From positions 310,001-374,000 of the forward strand of contig NZ_CANLDB010000001.1 in NCBI RefSeq assembly GCF_947489365.1: a stretch of DNA of 64,000 nucleotides, given 5' to 3'. The translations under genes were made by a program, and so were the position numbers. The notes under the pieces were generated by a model that searched no databases, was not told where the DNA came from, and saw only the letters and a list, made by a program, of their open reading frames with translations. Below, in pieces: positions 18,279 to 26,841 of the stretch (positions within the stretch are counted from its first letter, which is position 1; each line of letters opens with the position of its first letter). The stretch is from an uncultured Nocardioides sp. GTDB taxonomy: Bacteria > Actinomycetota > Actinomycetes > Propionibacteriales > Nocardioidaceae.

Positions 18279-19489
18279 GCACGCTCGTCCTGGCGTCGCG
18301 AGCGCCGACCTCGCCGACCAGCGGGTACGACCTGCGGGTCCGGCACCTGTGCGAGCACACCCCGGGCCCGCTGCACCTCGCCGTCGTGAGGCTGGCCGCG
18401 GACGACGGACCGGACCGGCCCGTGAGCGGCGACGCGGTGGCGGGCTTCGCGTCGACGACCTGGGTCGACGACCTGCTGGTGGGCGCGACCGGCCTCCGTC
18501 GCCACCTGCGCCGCAGCGACGCGGACTGGCTGCGCACCTCGCGCCCGGCGGGGTACGCCGCGGCCCGGGGCCGGCTCGAGGCCCTCGTCGCGGAGCACGA
18601 CGTCGACCTGGTGGTGGTCTTCGGCGGCGACCTGGCCGAGCTCGTCCCCGGTGGCGAGCGGCTCCGCACCGTCCTCGACGTGTGCGACAGCGCCGCCCTG
18701 ACCCGGCGGCGCGGGCAGGAGGTCGCACCGCCCACGGGCGCGCGCGAGCGCCTGCGCGCCGGGCTCGCCCTCGCGCGCACCCGCGCCCTGGAGGCGTCGC
18801 TGCCCGCCCGCTTCGACGAGGTGGTGGCCATCAGCGCCCAGGACACCGCCGAGCTGGTCGCGCTCGCGCCGTCGGGGGCGCAGGTCGCCACCGTGCCCAA
18901 CGGCGTCGACGACCGGTTCCTGACCGGGATGCTGCCGCCCGGGGACGACCGTGTCGTCGGGTTCTGGGGGAACCTGGTCTTCGGGCCCAACCAGGAGGCC
19001 CTGCGGTACTTCCTGCTCGACGTGCACGATCCCCTGCTGCGCCCCCACGGCGTCGGCGTCCGGGTGATCGGACCGAACGCCCCGGACTGGCTGGTCGCCC
19101 ACGCCGCGGCGGACCCGCTGGTGGACCTCGTCGGGTTCGTGCCCGAGCTCTCCGAGGCCCTGGCCGGGGTCCCGGTCGCGATCAACGCGATGCGGTCGGG
19201 GAGCGGGCTGAAGAACAAGGTCCTGGAGGCCTTCGGGATGGGCCTCGTGGTCGTCACGACCACCCGCGGGATCGAGGCGGTCGGGGGCGCTCGCGACGGA
19301 GAGCACGTCCTCGTCGCCGACTCCCCCGAGGACCTCGCCGCCGCCGTCCTGGCGGTGCTCGACGACCCGTCCGAGCGCGACCGCCTCCGCACCGCCGCCC
19401 ACGCGCTGCTCGCGGCCGACTACCGCTGGGAGGCCGTCGGCGCCCGCTGGCGCGCGCTCGTCGAGGGTGGGGAGGCCCGCTCCTCCTGA
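18275..19489 (+). CDS. Glycosyltransferase family 4 (sugar transferase with PEP-CTERM/EpsH-like architecture)
   Basis: A 404-residue GT-B protein: N-terminal LVLASRAPTSPTSGYDLRVR, then VVAISAQDTAEL, TVPNGVDDRFL, VGFWGNLVFGPNQEAL and the donor-site segment GSGLKNKVLEAFGMGLVVV. It is the last gene of the co-transcribed run 10355-19489 and starts in an ATGA overlap. After its stop come dispersed repeats rather than a simple terminator. Role: addition of one sugar; linkage unknown. Confidence 0.83.
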   Translation: MSTLVLASRAPTSPTSGYDLRVRHLCEHTPGPLHLAVVRLAADDGPDRPVSGDAVAGFASTTWVDDLLVGATGLRRHLRRSDADWLRTSRPAGYAAARGRLEALVAEHDVDLVVVFGGDLAELVPGGERLRTVLDVCDSAALTRRRGQEVAPPTGARERLRAGLALARTRALEASLPARFDEVVAISAQDTAELVALAPSGAQVATVPNGVDDRFLTGMLPPGDDRVVGFWGNLVFGPNQEALRYFLLDVHDPLLRPHGVGVRVIGPNAPDWLVAHAAADPLVDLVGFVPELSEALAGVPVAINAMRSGSGLKNKVLEAFGMGLVVVTTTRGIEAVGGARDGEHVLVADSPEDLAAAVLAVLDDPSERDRLRTAAHALLAADYRWEAVGARWRALVEGGEARSS

Positions 19490-19506
19490 GGCGGCCGGGT
19501 CACGGT

Positions 19507-19553
19507 GGTCTCGACGACGCGCGCTCGCTGCGCTCGCGTGCTGCTCGACCAGC
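19507..19553. repeat. Dispersed repeat B (GGTCTCGACGACGCG...CTGCTCGACCAGC)
   Basis: A 47-bp imperfect palindrome: GGTCTCGACGA at the left, CTGCTCGACCAGC at the right, and GCGCTCGCTGCGCTCGCG between. The same sequence, inverted or diverged, occurs three more times at 53762-53957. Intergenic, after the glycosyltransferase operon. Confidence 0.85.
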
Positions 19554-19562
19554 GGGGGGTCG

Positions 19563-19679
19563 CCGGAGATCGAGGTGCGAGGCCGGCCACGGCCGAGCCA
19601 CGAGATCCGGTGACGGTCGGCGGGGCCCTCGCCGGGTCTCGTGGCTCCTCGCCGGGGCTCGGAGCACCTCGACCTCCGG
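19563..19679. repeat. Dispersed hairpin repeat A, single copy
   Basis: The outer arms CCGGAGATCGAGGTGC and GCACCTCGACCTCCGG pair over 16 bp with one wobble, and the inner arms GAGCCACGAGA/TCTCGTGGCTC pair perfectly. Other copies are at 54056-54174 and, as three tandem units, 60679-61050. Confidence 0.88.
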
Positions 19680-19701
19680 GGTGTCGCCGGGCCCGTCCCC
19701 G

Positions 19702-21270
19702 TCAGCCGCGGCGCAGCGCCTTGCGGAGGATGGGGCCGGCGGTCTCGGTGACCGTCCGGGCCGCCCGGGGGGCGAGGACGCGGAGGAGGACGGCGTACAG
19801 CAGGAGGTAGACGAGGCCGTCGACGACGAGGAACGCCAGGGCCACGGCGAGGTCGCGGCCGGCGGAGTCGAGCACCTGGGACTCGAGCGCGTAGACGGCC
19901 ACGCCGGCCAGGGACGCCGCCAGGACCGTCGGGAGGATCGCCCCGAGCACCGGACGCCACCGCAGCCCCAGGACGGAGCGGGCCATCGCGAGGAGCACGG
20001 CGGCGGCCACCCACGTGGTGAGGGTGATCGACAGCCCCACGCCGAACAGCCCTGCGGTCCAGGCGAGCAGGGCCAGGAGCCCGATGCCGAGCACGACCTC
20101 GAGCGCGGTGACGTAGTTGAGCAGCGACGTGCGGCCGGCGCCCTTGATGGCCTCCGCCGAGGTCGAGACCGCCGTCCCCAGCCCGAGGCCCGCCAGGCCG
20201 ACGAGCACCAGCCCGGCGCCGCGCCACTCCTCGCCGAGGACGACGACGACCAGCGGCACCGCCACCGAGGCCAGGGCGGCGCTCATCGCCGCGCCGACCA
20301 CGACGACCAGGGTGAGCGCCCGCAGGTACGCCGCCCGGAACCGCTCGAGGTCGCCGCTGATCCGGGAGTACGCCGGGAAGAGGGAGTTCGCCCCGACCTC
20401 CACGATGACCCCGACCGGGATCAGCGCGATCCTCTCGCCGTACCGGAAGAGGCCGAGGTTCTGCACGCCCAGCAGGCCACCGGTGATGAAGGCCTGCACG
20501 GACTTGGTCCCCTGGTCGGCGAACAGCCCGATCGCCAGCGGGGCGCCGTACGAGACGAGCTCGCGGTAGAGCCTGATCGTCGGGCGGCCCCGCCCGGGGC
20601 GCCAGTCACAGATCCACCACAGCGTCCCGACCCACGTCAGGGTCGAGGCGTAGCTGCCGATGACGAGGCTCCAGACCCCGAACCCCATCAGGGCGAGCGT
20701 CACCGAGACCACGGCGAACACGATCGACACCGAGGGCCCGACGACCAGGCGCCGCAGGACGCTGAACTGCCTCTGGAGGAGTGCCTCGGGCACGTTGACC
20801 AGCGACATCAGCAGGACGCCGCCGGCCATGCTCGCGGCGACCACCCCGGCCGTGCGGTCGTCGAAGATCAGGCCGATCACCGGCGCCGCCGCGAGCGCGA
20901 GCAGCGTCATGACGGTGCCGGAGAGGAGGGTGGCCCGGAAGACGGTCTCGGCGACGTCGTCGACCTGGTCCTCGCGGTGGACCAGTCCGGAGCGCAGCCC
21001 GCCCTCCACGAAGGTCCCGGCGAAGGCGGTCAGCACGCTGCCGGCGGCGAAGAGCCCGACCTCGGTGGGGGAGAGGATCCGGGCCAGCACCACGGTCTGC
21101 ACCACCGTGATCAGCTGCCCGACCACAATCGCGACCGCGGACGCCGCGGCGACCCGGCCGATCCGCTTGCGCAGCGTGCTCGCGCTCCCGGCGGGTGCGT
21201 CAGCGGGTGCGTCGGCCCCGGGTGCGGGCTCGGCCCCGGGTCCAGCGGCGGGGTCCGGACCGACCGTCAC
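19702..21270 (-). CDS. Wzx-like polysaccharide flippase (MOP superfamily)
   Basis: A 522-residue membrane protein with about 14 hydrophobic segments and the MOP/PST features: a cytoplasmic start followed by VAIVVGQLITVVQTVVLARI, then GLFAAGSVLTAFAGTFVEGG and VPEALLQRQFSVLRRL. It would move lipid-linked repeat units across the membrane for the Wzy-like polymerase at 11074. The GTG at 21270 has GAGGA upstream; an ATG at 21336 would add a 22-residue disordered tail. It is transcribed against the glycosyltransferase operon and divergently from the lyase gene. Confidence 0.84.
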   Translation of the reverse strand: MTVGPDPAAGPGAEPAPGADAPADAPAGSASTLRKRIGRVAAASAVAIVVGQLITVVQTVVLARILSPTEVGLFAAGSVLTAFAGTFVEGGLRSGLVHREDQVDDVAETVFRATLLSGTVMTLLALAAAPVIGLIFDDRTAGVVAASMAGGVLLMSLVNVPEALLQRQFSVLRRLVVGPSVSIVFAVVSVTLALMGFGVWSLVIGSYASTLTWVGTLWWICDWRPGRGRPTIRLYRELVSYGAPLAIGLFADQGTKSVQAFITGGLLGVQNLGLFRYGERIALIPVGVIVEVGANSLFPAYSRISGDLERFRAAYLRALTLVVVVGAAMSAALASVAVPLVVVVLGEEWRGAGLVLVGLAGLGLGTAVSTSAEAIKGAGRTSLLNYVTALEVVLGIGLLALLAWTAGLFGVGLSITLTTWVAAAVLLAMARSVLGLRWRPVLGAILPTVLAASLAGVAVYALESQVLDSAGRDLAVALAFLVVDGLVYLLLYAVLLRVLAPRAARTVTETAGPILRKALRRG

Positions 21271-21358
21271 CGGAGGCGGTCCTCGGAAGCGGCACCGCGC
21301 GGGCGTGGGGTCGCGGGCACCCGCCAACTCTGCCACGCCGACCGTGCCGGGGGAGGGC

Positions 21359-21364
21359 TAACCT
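21359..21364 (+). promoter_or_regulatory. -10 element TAACCT for the lyase gene
   Basis: TAACCT lies 46 bases before the GTG at 21411, giving a short leader that holds the GGGGGA ribosome site. No clear -35. Confidence 0.35.
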
Positions 21365-21410
21365 CGCGACGGCGCGGATCGCGCCGACGACGGCGGACGG
21401 GGGACGCACG

Positions 21411-23507
21411 GTGGCGGGTGGACGCCTGGGGTGGTACGCCCGTCGGCTGCGGACGATGGGGCCCGCCGAGCTCGCGTGGCGCGTACGACGGGCCGCCCAG
21501 GACGCCGTCCCCGCGCGGCCGGGTCGGCGCTCCGGGCTCCCGGACGACGACGCCTGGTGGGACGAGGCGCTCGCGGCGTTCCGTCGCGCCGACGACCGGC
21601 CGGTGCTGCTGGACCGGGAGCGGGCGGAGGCGATCGCCGCCGCGGCCCCCGCGTCGGTGGCCGCGGTCGTCGCCGCCGCGGAGCGGGTGCGCGAGGGCCG
21701 GGTGCAGTACTTCGGCTACCCCAAGGTCCGCCTGGCCGACCCCGTCGACTGGCACCACGACCCGCTGCGCGACCACCACTGGCCCCGTGTCGCGGCCCGG
21801 CGGCTGGACCACCGCACCGCCCCCGCCGACCCGAAGTGGATCTGGGAGCTCAACCGCCTCCAGCACCTGCCCTGGCTGGCGCAGGCCTGGCTGGTCACCG
21901 GGTGCGACGAGTTCGCCGAGACCGCCTTCGCGCACCTCGACTCGTGGGTCGAGCAGAACCCCGTCGGCGTCGGCGTGGCCTGGCGCGGCGCGTTCGAGGC
22001 GGGTGTCCGGGCGATCTCCGTGCTGGTCGCGCTGCAGGGCCTGCGCGACAGCCCCCTGCTGGACCGGGACCGGTTCCGCCGCCTCGTCGAGGTCCTCGAC
22101 GCCGGCGCCGAGGCCTGCTGGCGGGAACGCTCGCTGCACAGCTCGGCCAACAACCACCTCGTGGGGGAGCTGGCGGGTCTTGCGACCACCGCGCTCCTCC
22201 TTCCCGAGCTGCCCCGCGCCGCGCGGTGGCGCGCCCGGGCGGTCGAGGCGCTCACCCTCGAGGCCGACCGCCAGGTGCTGCCCGACGGCGCCGGCGCCGA
22301 GCAGGCCGTCGGCTACCAGGTCTTCACCGCCGAGCTGCTCCTCGTCGTCCTCACCCTGCTGCGCGCCGGCGGGGACGACGTGCCCCGCGCTCTCGAGCAC
22401 GCCGTGCGCCGCAGCGGCGACTTCCTGGCCGCCCTCGTCGCCGACGACGAGCCCGCCCCCCGGTACGGCGACGACGACGAGGGCTTCGCGCTGCGACTGG
22501 GGCCCGCGAGCCACCCAACGGTGCCCGACCACCTCGCCCTGCTCGCCGCGTACGGCGCCGTCCAGCCGCCCGCCGACCTCCCCGCCGTGGGCGTCGGCCC
22601 CCACTGGGTCCACGCCGCGACCGCCGGGGCGCTCGACCCGGTGCCCGGGCCGTGGGTCCCGCCGGCGGGTCCCGCCGCCAGCCGCCACGCGCCGTACGGC
22701 GGGCTCGTGGTGCTGCGGTCGCGGGAGGGTGCGGACGCCGACGGTCGGCGGCAGCGGGTGACCGTGGACGTCGGGCCGCTGGGCTACCTGTCCATCGCCG
22801 CCCACGGCCACGCCGACGCCCTGGCGCTGACCTGGACCCTCGACGGCGAGGAGGTCGTCGAGGACCCCGGCACCGCGAGCTACTACGGCCACCCCGCGTG
22901 GCGCACCGCCCACCGCAGCACCGCCGCCCACGCCACCGTGGCCGTCGACGACGAGGACTCCTCCCAGATGGCGGGCCCCTTCCTCTGGACCACCTACGCC
23001 GCCGTCACCGACGTCCGCGTCGACCTGGTCGACGGCATCGTCGAGGCCGCCCACGACGGCTACCTGCGCCTGCCCGACCCGGTGCGGCACCGCCGCCGGG
23101 TCGTCGCCGCCCCGGACAGGCTCGGCCTCGAGGTCCGCGACTCGCTCGAGGTCCCGGGCGGCGGCAGCCACTCGGCCGTCGTGTCCTGGCCGCTCGCGCC
23201 GGGGCTGTCCGCGCAACCGACCGCCGCCGGCACCAGCGCCGGCGTCAGCGTTCTCCGGGCGGACGGGACGCCGGTCGCGACGGCCGCCGTCACCGCCGAC
23301 GTGGACGTGGACGTCGACGTCGTCCGGGCCGACCCGGACACCCACCTGGGGTGGTCGTCGTCGCGCCTGGAGGCCCGCGAACCCGCCAGCCTGGTGCGGT
23401 TCCGGGTGCGCGCGGAGGGACATGTGTCCCTGACAACCGTCTGGCGGCCCGCCAGGCAGAACGCTTGCCCTGAGAACGTGCAAGATTCACCCAATCCACC
23501 TGGATGA
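21411..23507 (+). CDS. Heparinase II/III-like polysaccharide lyase
   Basis: A 698-residue protein. The N-terminal (alpha/alpha) helical barrel (about 40-410) has KWIWELNRLQHL and LHSSANNHLVGEL, and the C-terminal beta-sandwich (about 430-690) has YLSIAAHGHADALALTW. The Asn-Asn-His and the Ala-His-Gly-His-Ala-Asp segments are the expected active-site positions. Lyases of this family cut uronic-acid-containing polymers by beta-elimination. No signal peptide is evident, as in other heparinase-like proteins found in capsule loci. The GTG at 21411 is preceded by GGGGGA; earlier in-frame starts give a low-complexity Arg-rich leader. Next to a sugar-uronate-forming dehydrogenase, it suggests the local polymer contains uronic acid. 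Confidence 0.84.
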   Translation: MAGGRLGWYARRLRTMGPAELAWRVRRAAQDAVPARPGRRSGLPDDDAWWDEALAAFRRADDRPVLLDRERAEAIAAAAPASVAAVVAAAERVREGRVQYFGYPKVRLADPVDWHHDPLRDHHWPRVAARRLDHRTAPADPKWIWELNRLQHLPWLAQAWLVTGCDEFAETAFAHLDSWVEQNPVGVGVAWRGAFEAGVRAISVLVALQGLRDSPLLDRDRFRRLVEVLDAGAEACWRERSLHSSANNHLVGELAGLATTALLLPELPRAARWRARAVEALTLEADRQVLPDGAGAEQAVGYQVFTAELLLVVLTLLRAGGDDVPRALEHAVRRSGDFLAALVADDEPAPRYGDDDEGFALRLGPASHPTVPDHLALLAAYGAVQPPADLPAVGVGPHWVHAATAGALDPVPGPWVPPAGPAASRHAPYGGLVVLRSREGADADGRRQRVTVDVGPLGYLSIAAHGHADALALTWTLDGEEVVEDPGTASYYGHPAWRTAHRSTAAHATVAVDDEDSSQMAGPFLWTTYAAVTDVRVDLVDGIVEAAHDGYLRLPDPVRHRRRVVAAPDRLGLEVRDSLEVPGGGSHSAVVSWPLAPGLSAQPTAAGTSAGVSVLRADGTPVATAAVTADVDVDVDVVRADPDTHLGWSSSRLEAREPASLVRFRVRAEGHVSLTTVWRPARQNACPENVQDSPNPPG

Positions 23508-23522
23508 GCCTCGGGGCCGCCG

Positions 23523-23528
23523 TACAGT
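23523..23528 (+). promoter_or_regulatory. -10 element TACAGT upstream of the dehydrogenase
   Basis: TACAGT is 33 bases before the ATG at 23562, with the ribosome site AGGGGGGAAAG in the leader. An AT-richer CTTGC-N11-GCAAG inverted repeat lies just upstream at 23464-23484. Confidence 0.4.
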
Positions 23529-23561
23529 CGCGGTGTTCGTGCGTCAGTCCAGGGGGGAAAG

Positions 23562-24932
23562 ATGCCACGCGACGTCAGTCGTCCACGTCTGTCCGTGCTC
23601 GGTCTCGGGTACGTCGGTTGCGTCTCCGCAGCCTGTTTCGCTGCCGAGGGGCACAGCGTCGTCGGAGTCGACGTCGACGCCTCGAAGACCGCCCTGCTCG
23701 CTCGGGGCGTGTCACCGATCGTCGAGGAGCGCATCGGTGACCTCGTCGCCGAGGTGGTCGCCGACGGCCGCCTGCGGGTCGGTCACGACCTCGCCGCCGC
23801 GGTCGCGGAGACCGACGTCTCGCTCGTCTGCGTCGGCACGCCGTCCGGGCGCGGCGGCAAGCTGTCGACCGAGCACCTCGAGCGCGTCAGCGAGGAGCTC
23901 GGGCTGGCGATCGCCGACAAGGACGCCTGGCACACGGTCGTGTTCCGCAGCACGATGCTGCCCGGCACCTGCGAGGACCTGCTCGTCCCGCTGCTCGAGA
24001 AGTACTCCGGCAAGCGCGTCGGGGAGGACTTCGGCGTCTGCGTGAACCCCGAGTTCCTGCGCGAGGGCAGCAGCGTCCGCGACTTCTACGACCCGCCGAA
24101 GACGGTGGTCGGCCAGAGCGACGACCGCGCCGGCGACGACGTCCTCGCGCTGTACGACGGCCTGCCGGGCCCCCGCTTCCGGGTGGCCATCGGCACCGCG
24201 GAGATGACGAAGTACGTCGACAACAGCTTCCACGCCCTCAAGGTCGGGTTCGCCAACGAGATCGGCGCTGTCTGCTCCGCCCTCGGCGTCGACTCCCACG
24301 AGGTCACTGAGATCTTCCTGTCGGACACGAAGCTGAACGTCAGCCCGGCGTACCTGCGCCCGGGCTTCGCGTTCGGCGGGTCCTGCCTGCCGAAGGACGT
24401 CCGCGCGCTCACCCACGTCGCCCGCACCCGCGACGTGGCCGTGCCGATCCTCGACCACGTGCTGCCCTCCAACGTCGCGCACCTCGAGCGCGCCGTCCGT
24501 CTCGTGGTCGAGCTCGGCCACCGCGACGTGGGGATGTTCGGCCTGACCTTCAAGGCGGGCACGGACGACCTCCGGGAGAGCCCGCTGGTCGAGCTCGCCG
24601 AGCGTCTGGTCGGCAAGGGCTTCGACCTGCGCGTCCACGACGCGATCCTCGAGCTCGCCCGCCTGATCGGCGCGAACCGCGCGTTCGTCGACGAGCGCCT
24701 GCCGCACCTGGCCCAGCTCATGACCGAGGACGCCGGCGAGGTCGCCGCCCACGGCCGCACCCTCGTGGTCGGCTCACGCGACGAGTCCGTCCTGGCGGCG
24801 CTCGGGGCCCTGGACGCCTCCCAGGACGCGGGCGGCGACGGCGTCGACCTCGTCGACCTGGTCCGGCTGCCCGACGAGCTGGTCGACGGGCTGCGCGCAC
24901 GCGGTGTCCGCTACCACGCGATCGCCTGGTGA
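23562..24932 (+). CDS. Nucleotide-sugar 6-dehydrogenase, GDP-mannose dehydrogenase (AlgD)-like
   Basis: A 456-residue NAD-dependent, four-electron sugar dehydrogenase. The NAD-binding motif GLGYVGCVSAACFA is at about 15-28, the central domain has NSFHALKVGFANEIG, and the catalytic cysteine is in GGSCLPKDVRALT (about Cys275). NPEFLREGSSVRDFYDPPKT and PGFAFGGSCLPKD are closer to AlgD/GDP-mannose dehydrogenases than to UDP-glucose dehydrogenases, so GDP-mannuronate is the likelier product. UDP-glucuronate is the alternative. It would supply the uronic acid for the polymer of this locus. A strong ribosome site precedes the ATG. Confidence 0.82.
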   Translation: MPRDVSRPRLSVLGLGYVGCVSAACFAAEGHSVVGVDVDASKTALLARGVSPIVEERIGDLVAEVVADGRLRVGHDLAAAVAETDVSLVCVGTPSGRGGKLSTEHLERVSEELGLAIADKDAWHTVVFRSTMLPGTCEDLLVPLLEKYSGKRVGEDFGVCVNPEFLREGSSVRDFYDPPKTVVGQSDDRAGDDVLALYDGLPGPRFRVAIGTAEMTKYVDNSFHALKVGFANEIGAVCSALGVDSHEVTEIFLSDTKLNVSPAYLRPGFAFGGSCLPKDVRALTHVARTRDVAVPILDHVLPSNVAHLERAVRLVVELGHRDVGMFGLTFKAGTDDLRESPLVELAERLVGKGFDLRVHDAILELARLIGANRAFVDERLPHLAQLMTEDAGEVAAHGRTLVVGSRDESVLAALGALDASQDAGGDGVDLVDLVRLPDELVDGLRARGVRYHAIAW

Positions 24933-24954
24933 GCGGGGGACGACGATGACGACG

Positions 24955-25521
24955 TCAGCGCGGGCCGGGCGCGATGCGCGCCAGGCCCTCCGCGCACTCC
25001 GCGAGCGGGGAAGCATGACGGTCGGCCTCCGACATGGCGGACGCCGGGAGCGGCCACTCGATGGCCAGGTCCGGGTCGTCCCAGGCGATCGTCAGGTCCT
25101 CGGTGGGGTCGTGCTCGGCGTCGATCCGGTACGACGTGTCGGCCGGGTCGGTCAGCGCCTGGAAGCCGTGGGCGCAGCCCGCGGGCACGTAGATCGAGTT
25201 CTGCTCGTCCCCGTCGAGGCGGAAGGTGACGTGGCGGCCGTGGGTCGGCGAGCCCGGCCGCAGGTCGACCACCACGTCGAAGACCGCGCCGGAGCTGCAG
25301 CGGACCAGCTTGTTCTCGCCGCGCCCCACGCGGACGTGCAGGCCCCGCACCACGCCGTACGCCGACCGGGACAGGCTGTCCTGGAGGAAGGCGCGCCCGT
25401 CGATGCCGGCCTCCGCCGCCGTCGCGGTGTCGAAGGTCCGGGAGAAGAAGCCCCGGTGGTCGCGGTGCGGGGTGGGGCGCAGCTCCAGCAGCCCCTCGAT
25501 CTCGGTCCGGCGGATCTCCAC
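24955..25521 (-). CDS. dTDP-4-dehydrorhamnose 3,5-epimerase family protein
   Basis: A 188-residue cupin-fold epimerase. Motifs: DHRGFFSRTFD, LQDSLSRSAYGVVRGLHVR (the His is the catalytic base), FDVVVDLRPGSPTHGRH, IYVPAGCAHGFQAL and SYRIDAEHDPTEDL (Tyr as acid). RfbC-type enzymes epimerise C3 and C5 of 4-keto-6-deoxy sugars. No rfbA, rfbB or rfbD is nearby, and the divergent neighbour is a sugar C-methyltransferase, so it may serve a branched deoxysugar pathway instead of rhamnose. The GTG at 25521 with upstream GAGGAG is chosen; the frame is open up to 25602. Confidence 0.85.
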   Translation of the reverse strand: MEIRRTEIEGLLELRPTPHRDHRGFFSRTFDTATAAEAGIDGRAFLQDSLSRSAYGVVRGLHVRVGRGENKLVRCSSGAVFDVVVDLRPGSPTHGRHVTFRLDGDEQNSIYVPAGCAHGFQALTDPADTSYRIDAEHDPTEDLTIAWDDPDLAIEWPLPASAMSEADRHASPLAECAEGLARIAPGPR

Positions 25522-25604
25522 GCGCTCAGGCTCCTCGCTCGCTGTCCCTCTGTCGCTCGGGGTCACCACCCTAGGGCGCCCCGTGCCACCCGGAGGTCCC
25601 ACCG

Positions 25605-26834
25605 ATGACCGCGCCCCTGTGCCGGCTCTGCTCGGCCGAGCTCACCCACACCTTCGTCGACCTCGGCATGTCCCCGCCCTGCGAGACGTTCCTGACCGCC
25701 GACGAGCTCGACTCCGGCGAGACCTTCTACCCGCTGCACGTCCGCGTGTGCGAGCAGTGCCTGCTGGTGCAGCTCCCGGCGTACATCCCGGCGGAGGAGA
25801 TCTTCAGCCACTACGCCTACTTCTCCTCCTACTCCGACTCGTGGGTCCGCCACGCCGGCACGTACGTGGAGGACGCGGTCGACCGGCTCGGGCTGGTCGA
25901 GGACTCGTTCGTGGTCGAGGTCGCCAGCAACGACGGCTACCTGCTGCGCCACGTCGCGGACCGCGGCATCCGCTGCCTCGGCATCGAGCCGGCCGCCAAC
26001 GTGGCGGAGGCCGCCGTCGCGGCCGGGGTGCCCACCGAGGTGCTCTTCCTCGGCGCGGACACGGGCGCGGACGTCGCCGCCCGCCACGGCGGCGCGGACC
26101 TCGTGGTCGCCAACAACGTCTTCGCCCACGTGCCGGACATCGTCGACTTCACCGCCGGCCTGCGGGCCCTGCTGGTCGACGACGGCACGCTGACCATCGA
26201 GATCCCGCACCTGCTGCGCCTCATCGACGGCCGCGCCTACGACACGATCTACCACGAGCACTACTCCTACGTGTCGCTGCTGACCACCCAGCGGGTCCTC
26301 GCCACGGCGGGCCTGGTGGTCGTCGACGTCGAGGAGCTGTCCTCGCACGGCGGCTCGCTGCGGACCTGGTCGAAGCCCGCGGAGACCGCGGGCGAGCCCT
26401 CCGAGCGGGTGGCGAAGGTGCTGGCCGACGAGGAGGCCGCCGGGCTGCACACCCTGGAGGGCCACGACGGCTTCGCCCCCGTCGTCTCGCGGGTCCGCGA
26501 CGACCTGGTGTCGTTCCTGGTGCAGGCCTCGCGCGAGGGCAAGCGGGTGGCGGCGTACGGCGCCCCCGGCAAGGGCAACACCCTGCTCAACCACGCCGGC
26601 GTGCAGCGCGACCAGATCGAGTTCGCCGTCGACCGCAACCCGTTCAAGCACGGCCGCTTCCTGCCCGGCACCCACATCCCGGTCCACGCCCCCGAGCACC
26701 TCGACGCCGAGAAGCCGGACTACGTCGTGATCATGCCGTGGAACCTGCGCTCCGAGATCTCCGCGCAGCTCGCGCACGTGCGTGAGTGGGGCGGGAAGCT
26801 GGTCGTGTTCGTCCCCGAGCTCGAGGTCTGGTGA
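25605..26834 (+). CDS. NDP-sugar C-methyltransferase (TylC3/NovU family)
   Basis: A 409-residue protein with the three-part layout of NDP-hexose C-methyltransferases. A cysteine-rich zinc-binding N-terminus (CRLC, CETF, CEQC within 1-55) precedes a SAM domain with VVEVASNDGYLLRHV (about 105-119) and HVPDIVDFTAGL. The C-terminal domain has YGAPGKGNTLLNHAGV (about 320-335) and YVVIMPWNLRSEI. These enzymes methylate C3 of a 4-keto-2,6- or 3,6-dideoxy sugar to give a branched sugar. First gene of the cassette 25605-32291, with a GGAGG ribosome site. The exact substrate depends on the unusual partners downstream. Confidence 0.86.
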   Translation: MTAPLCRLCSAELTHTFVDLGMSPPCETFLTADELDSGETFYPLHVRVCEQCLLVQLPAYIPAEEIFSHYAYFSSYSDSWVRHAGTYVEDAVDRLGLVEDSFVVEVASNDGYLLRHVADRGIRCLGIEPAANVAEAAVAAGVPTEVLFLGADTGADVAARHGGADLVVANNVFAHVPDIVDFTAGLRALLVDDGTLTIEIPHLLRLIDGRAYDTIYHEHYSYVSLLTTQRVLATAGLVVVDVEELSSHGGSLRTWSKPAETAGEPSERVAKVLADEEAAGLHTLEGHDGFAPVVSRVRDDLVSFLVQASREGKRVAAYGAPGKGNTLLNHAGVQRDQIEFAVDRNPFKHGRFLPGTHIPVHAPEHLDAEKPDYVVIMPWNLRSEISAQLAHVREWGGKLVVFVPELEVW

Positions 26835-26841
26835 GGTCGCG

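Noticed and set aside
21195..21410. N-terminal extension of the heparinase-like protein
   Set aside because: The added 72 residues are Arg-rich and overlap the divergent flippase start; GTG 21411 has the ribosome site.
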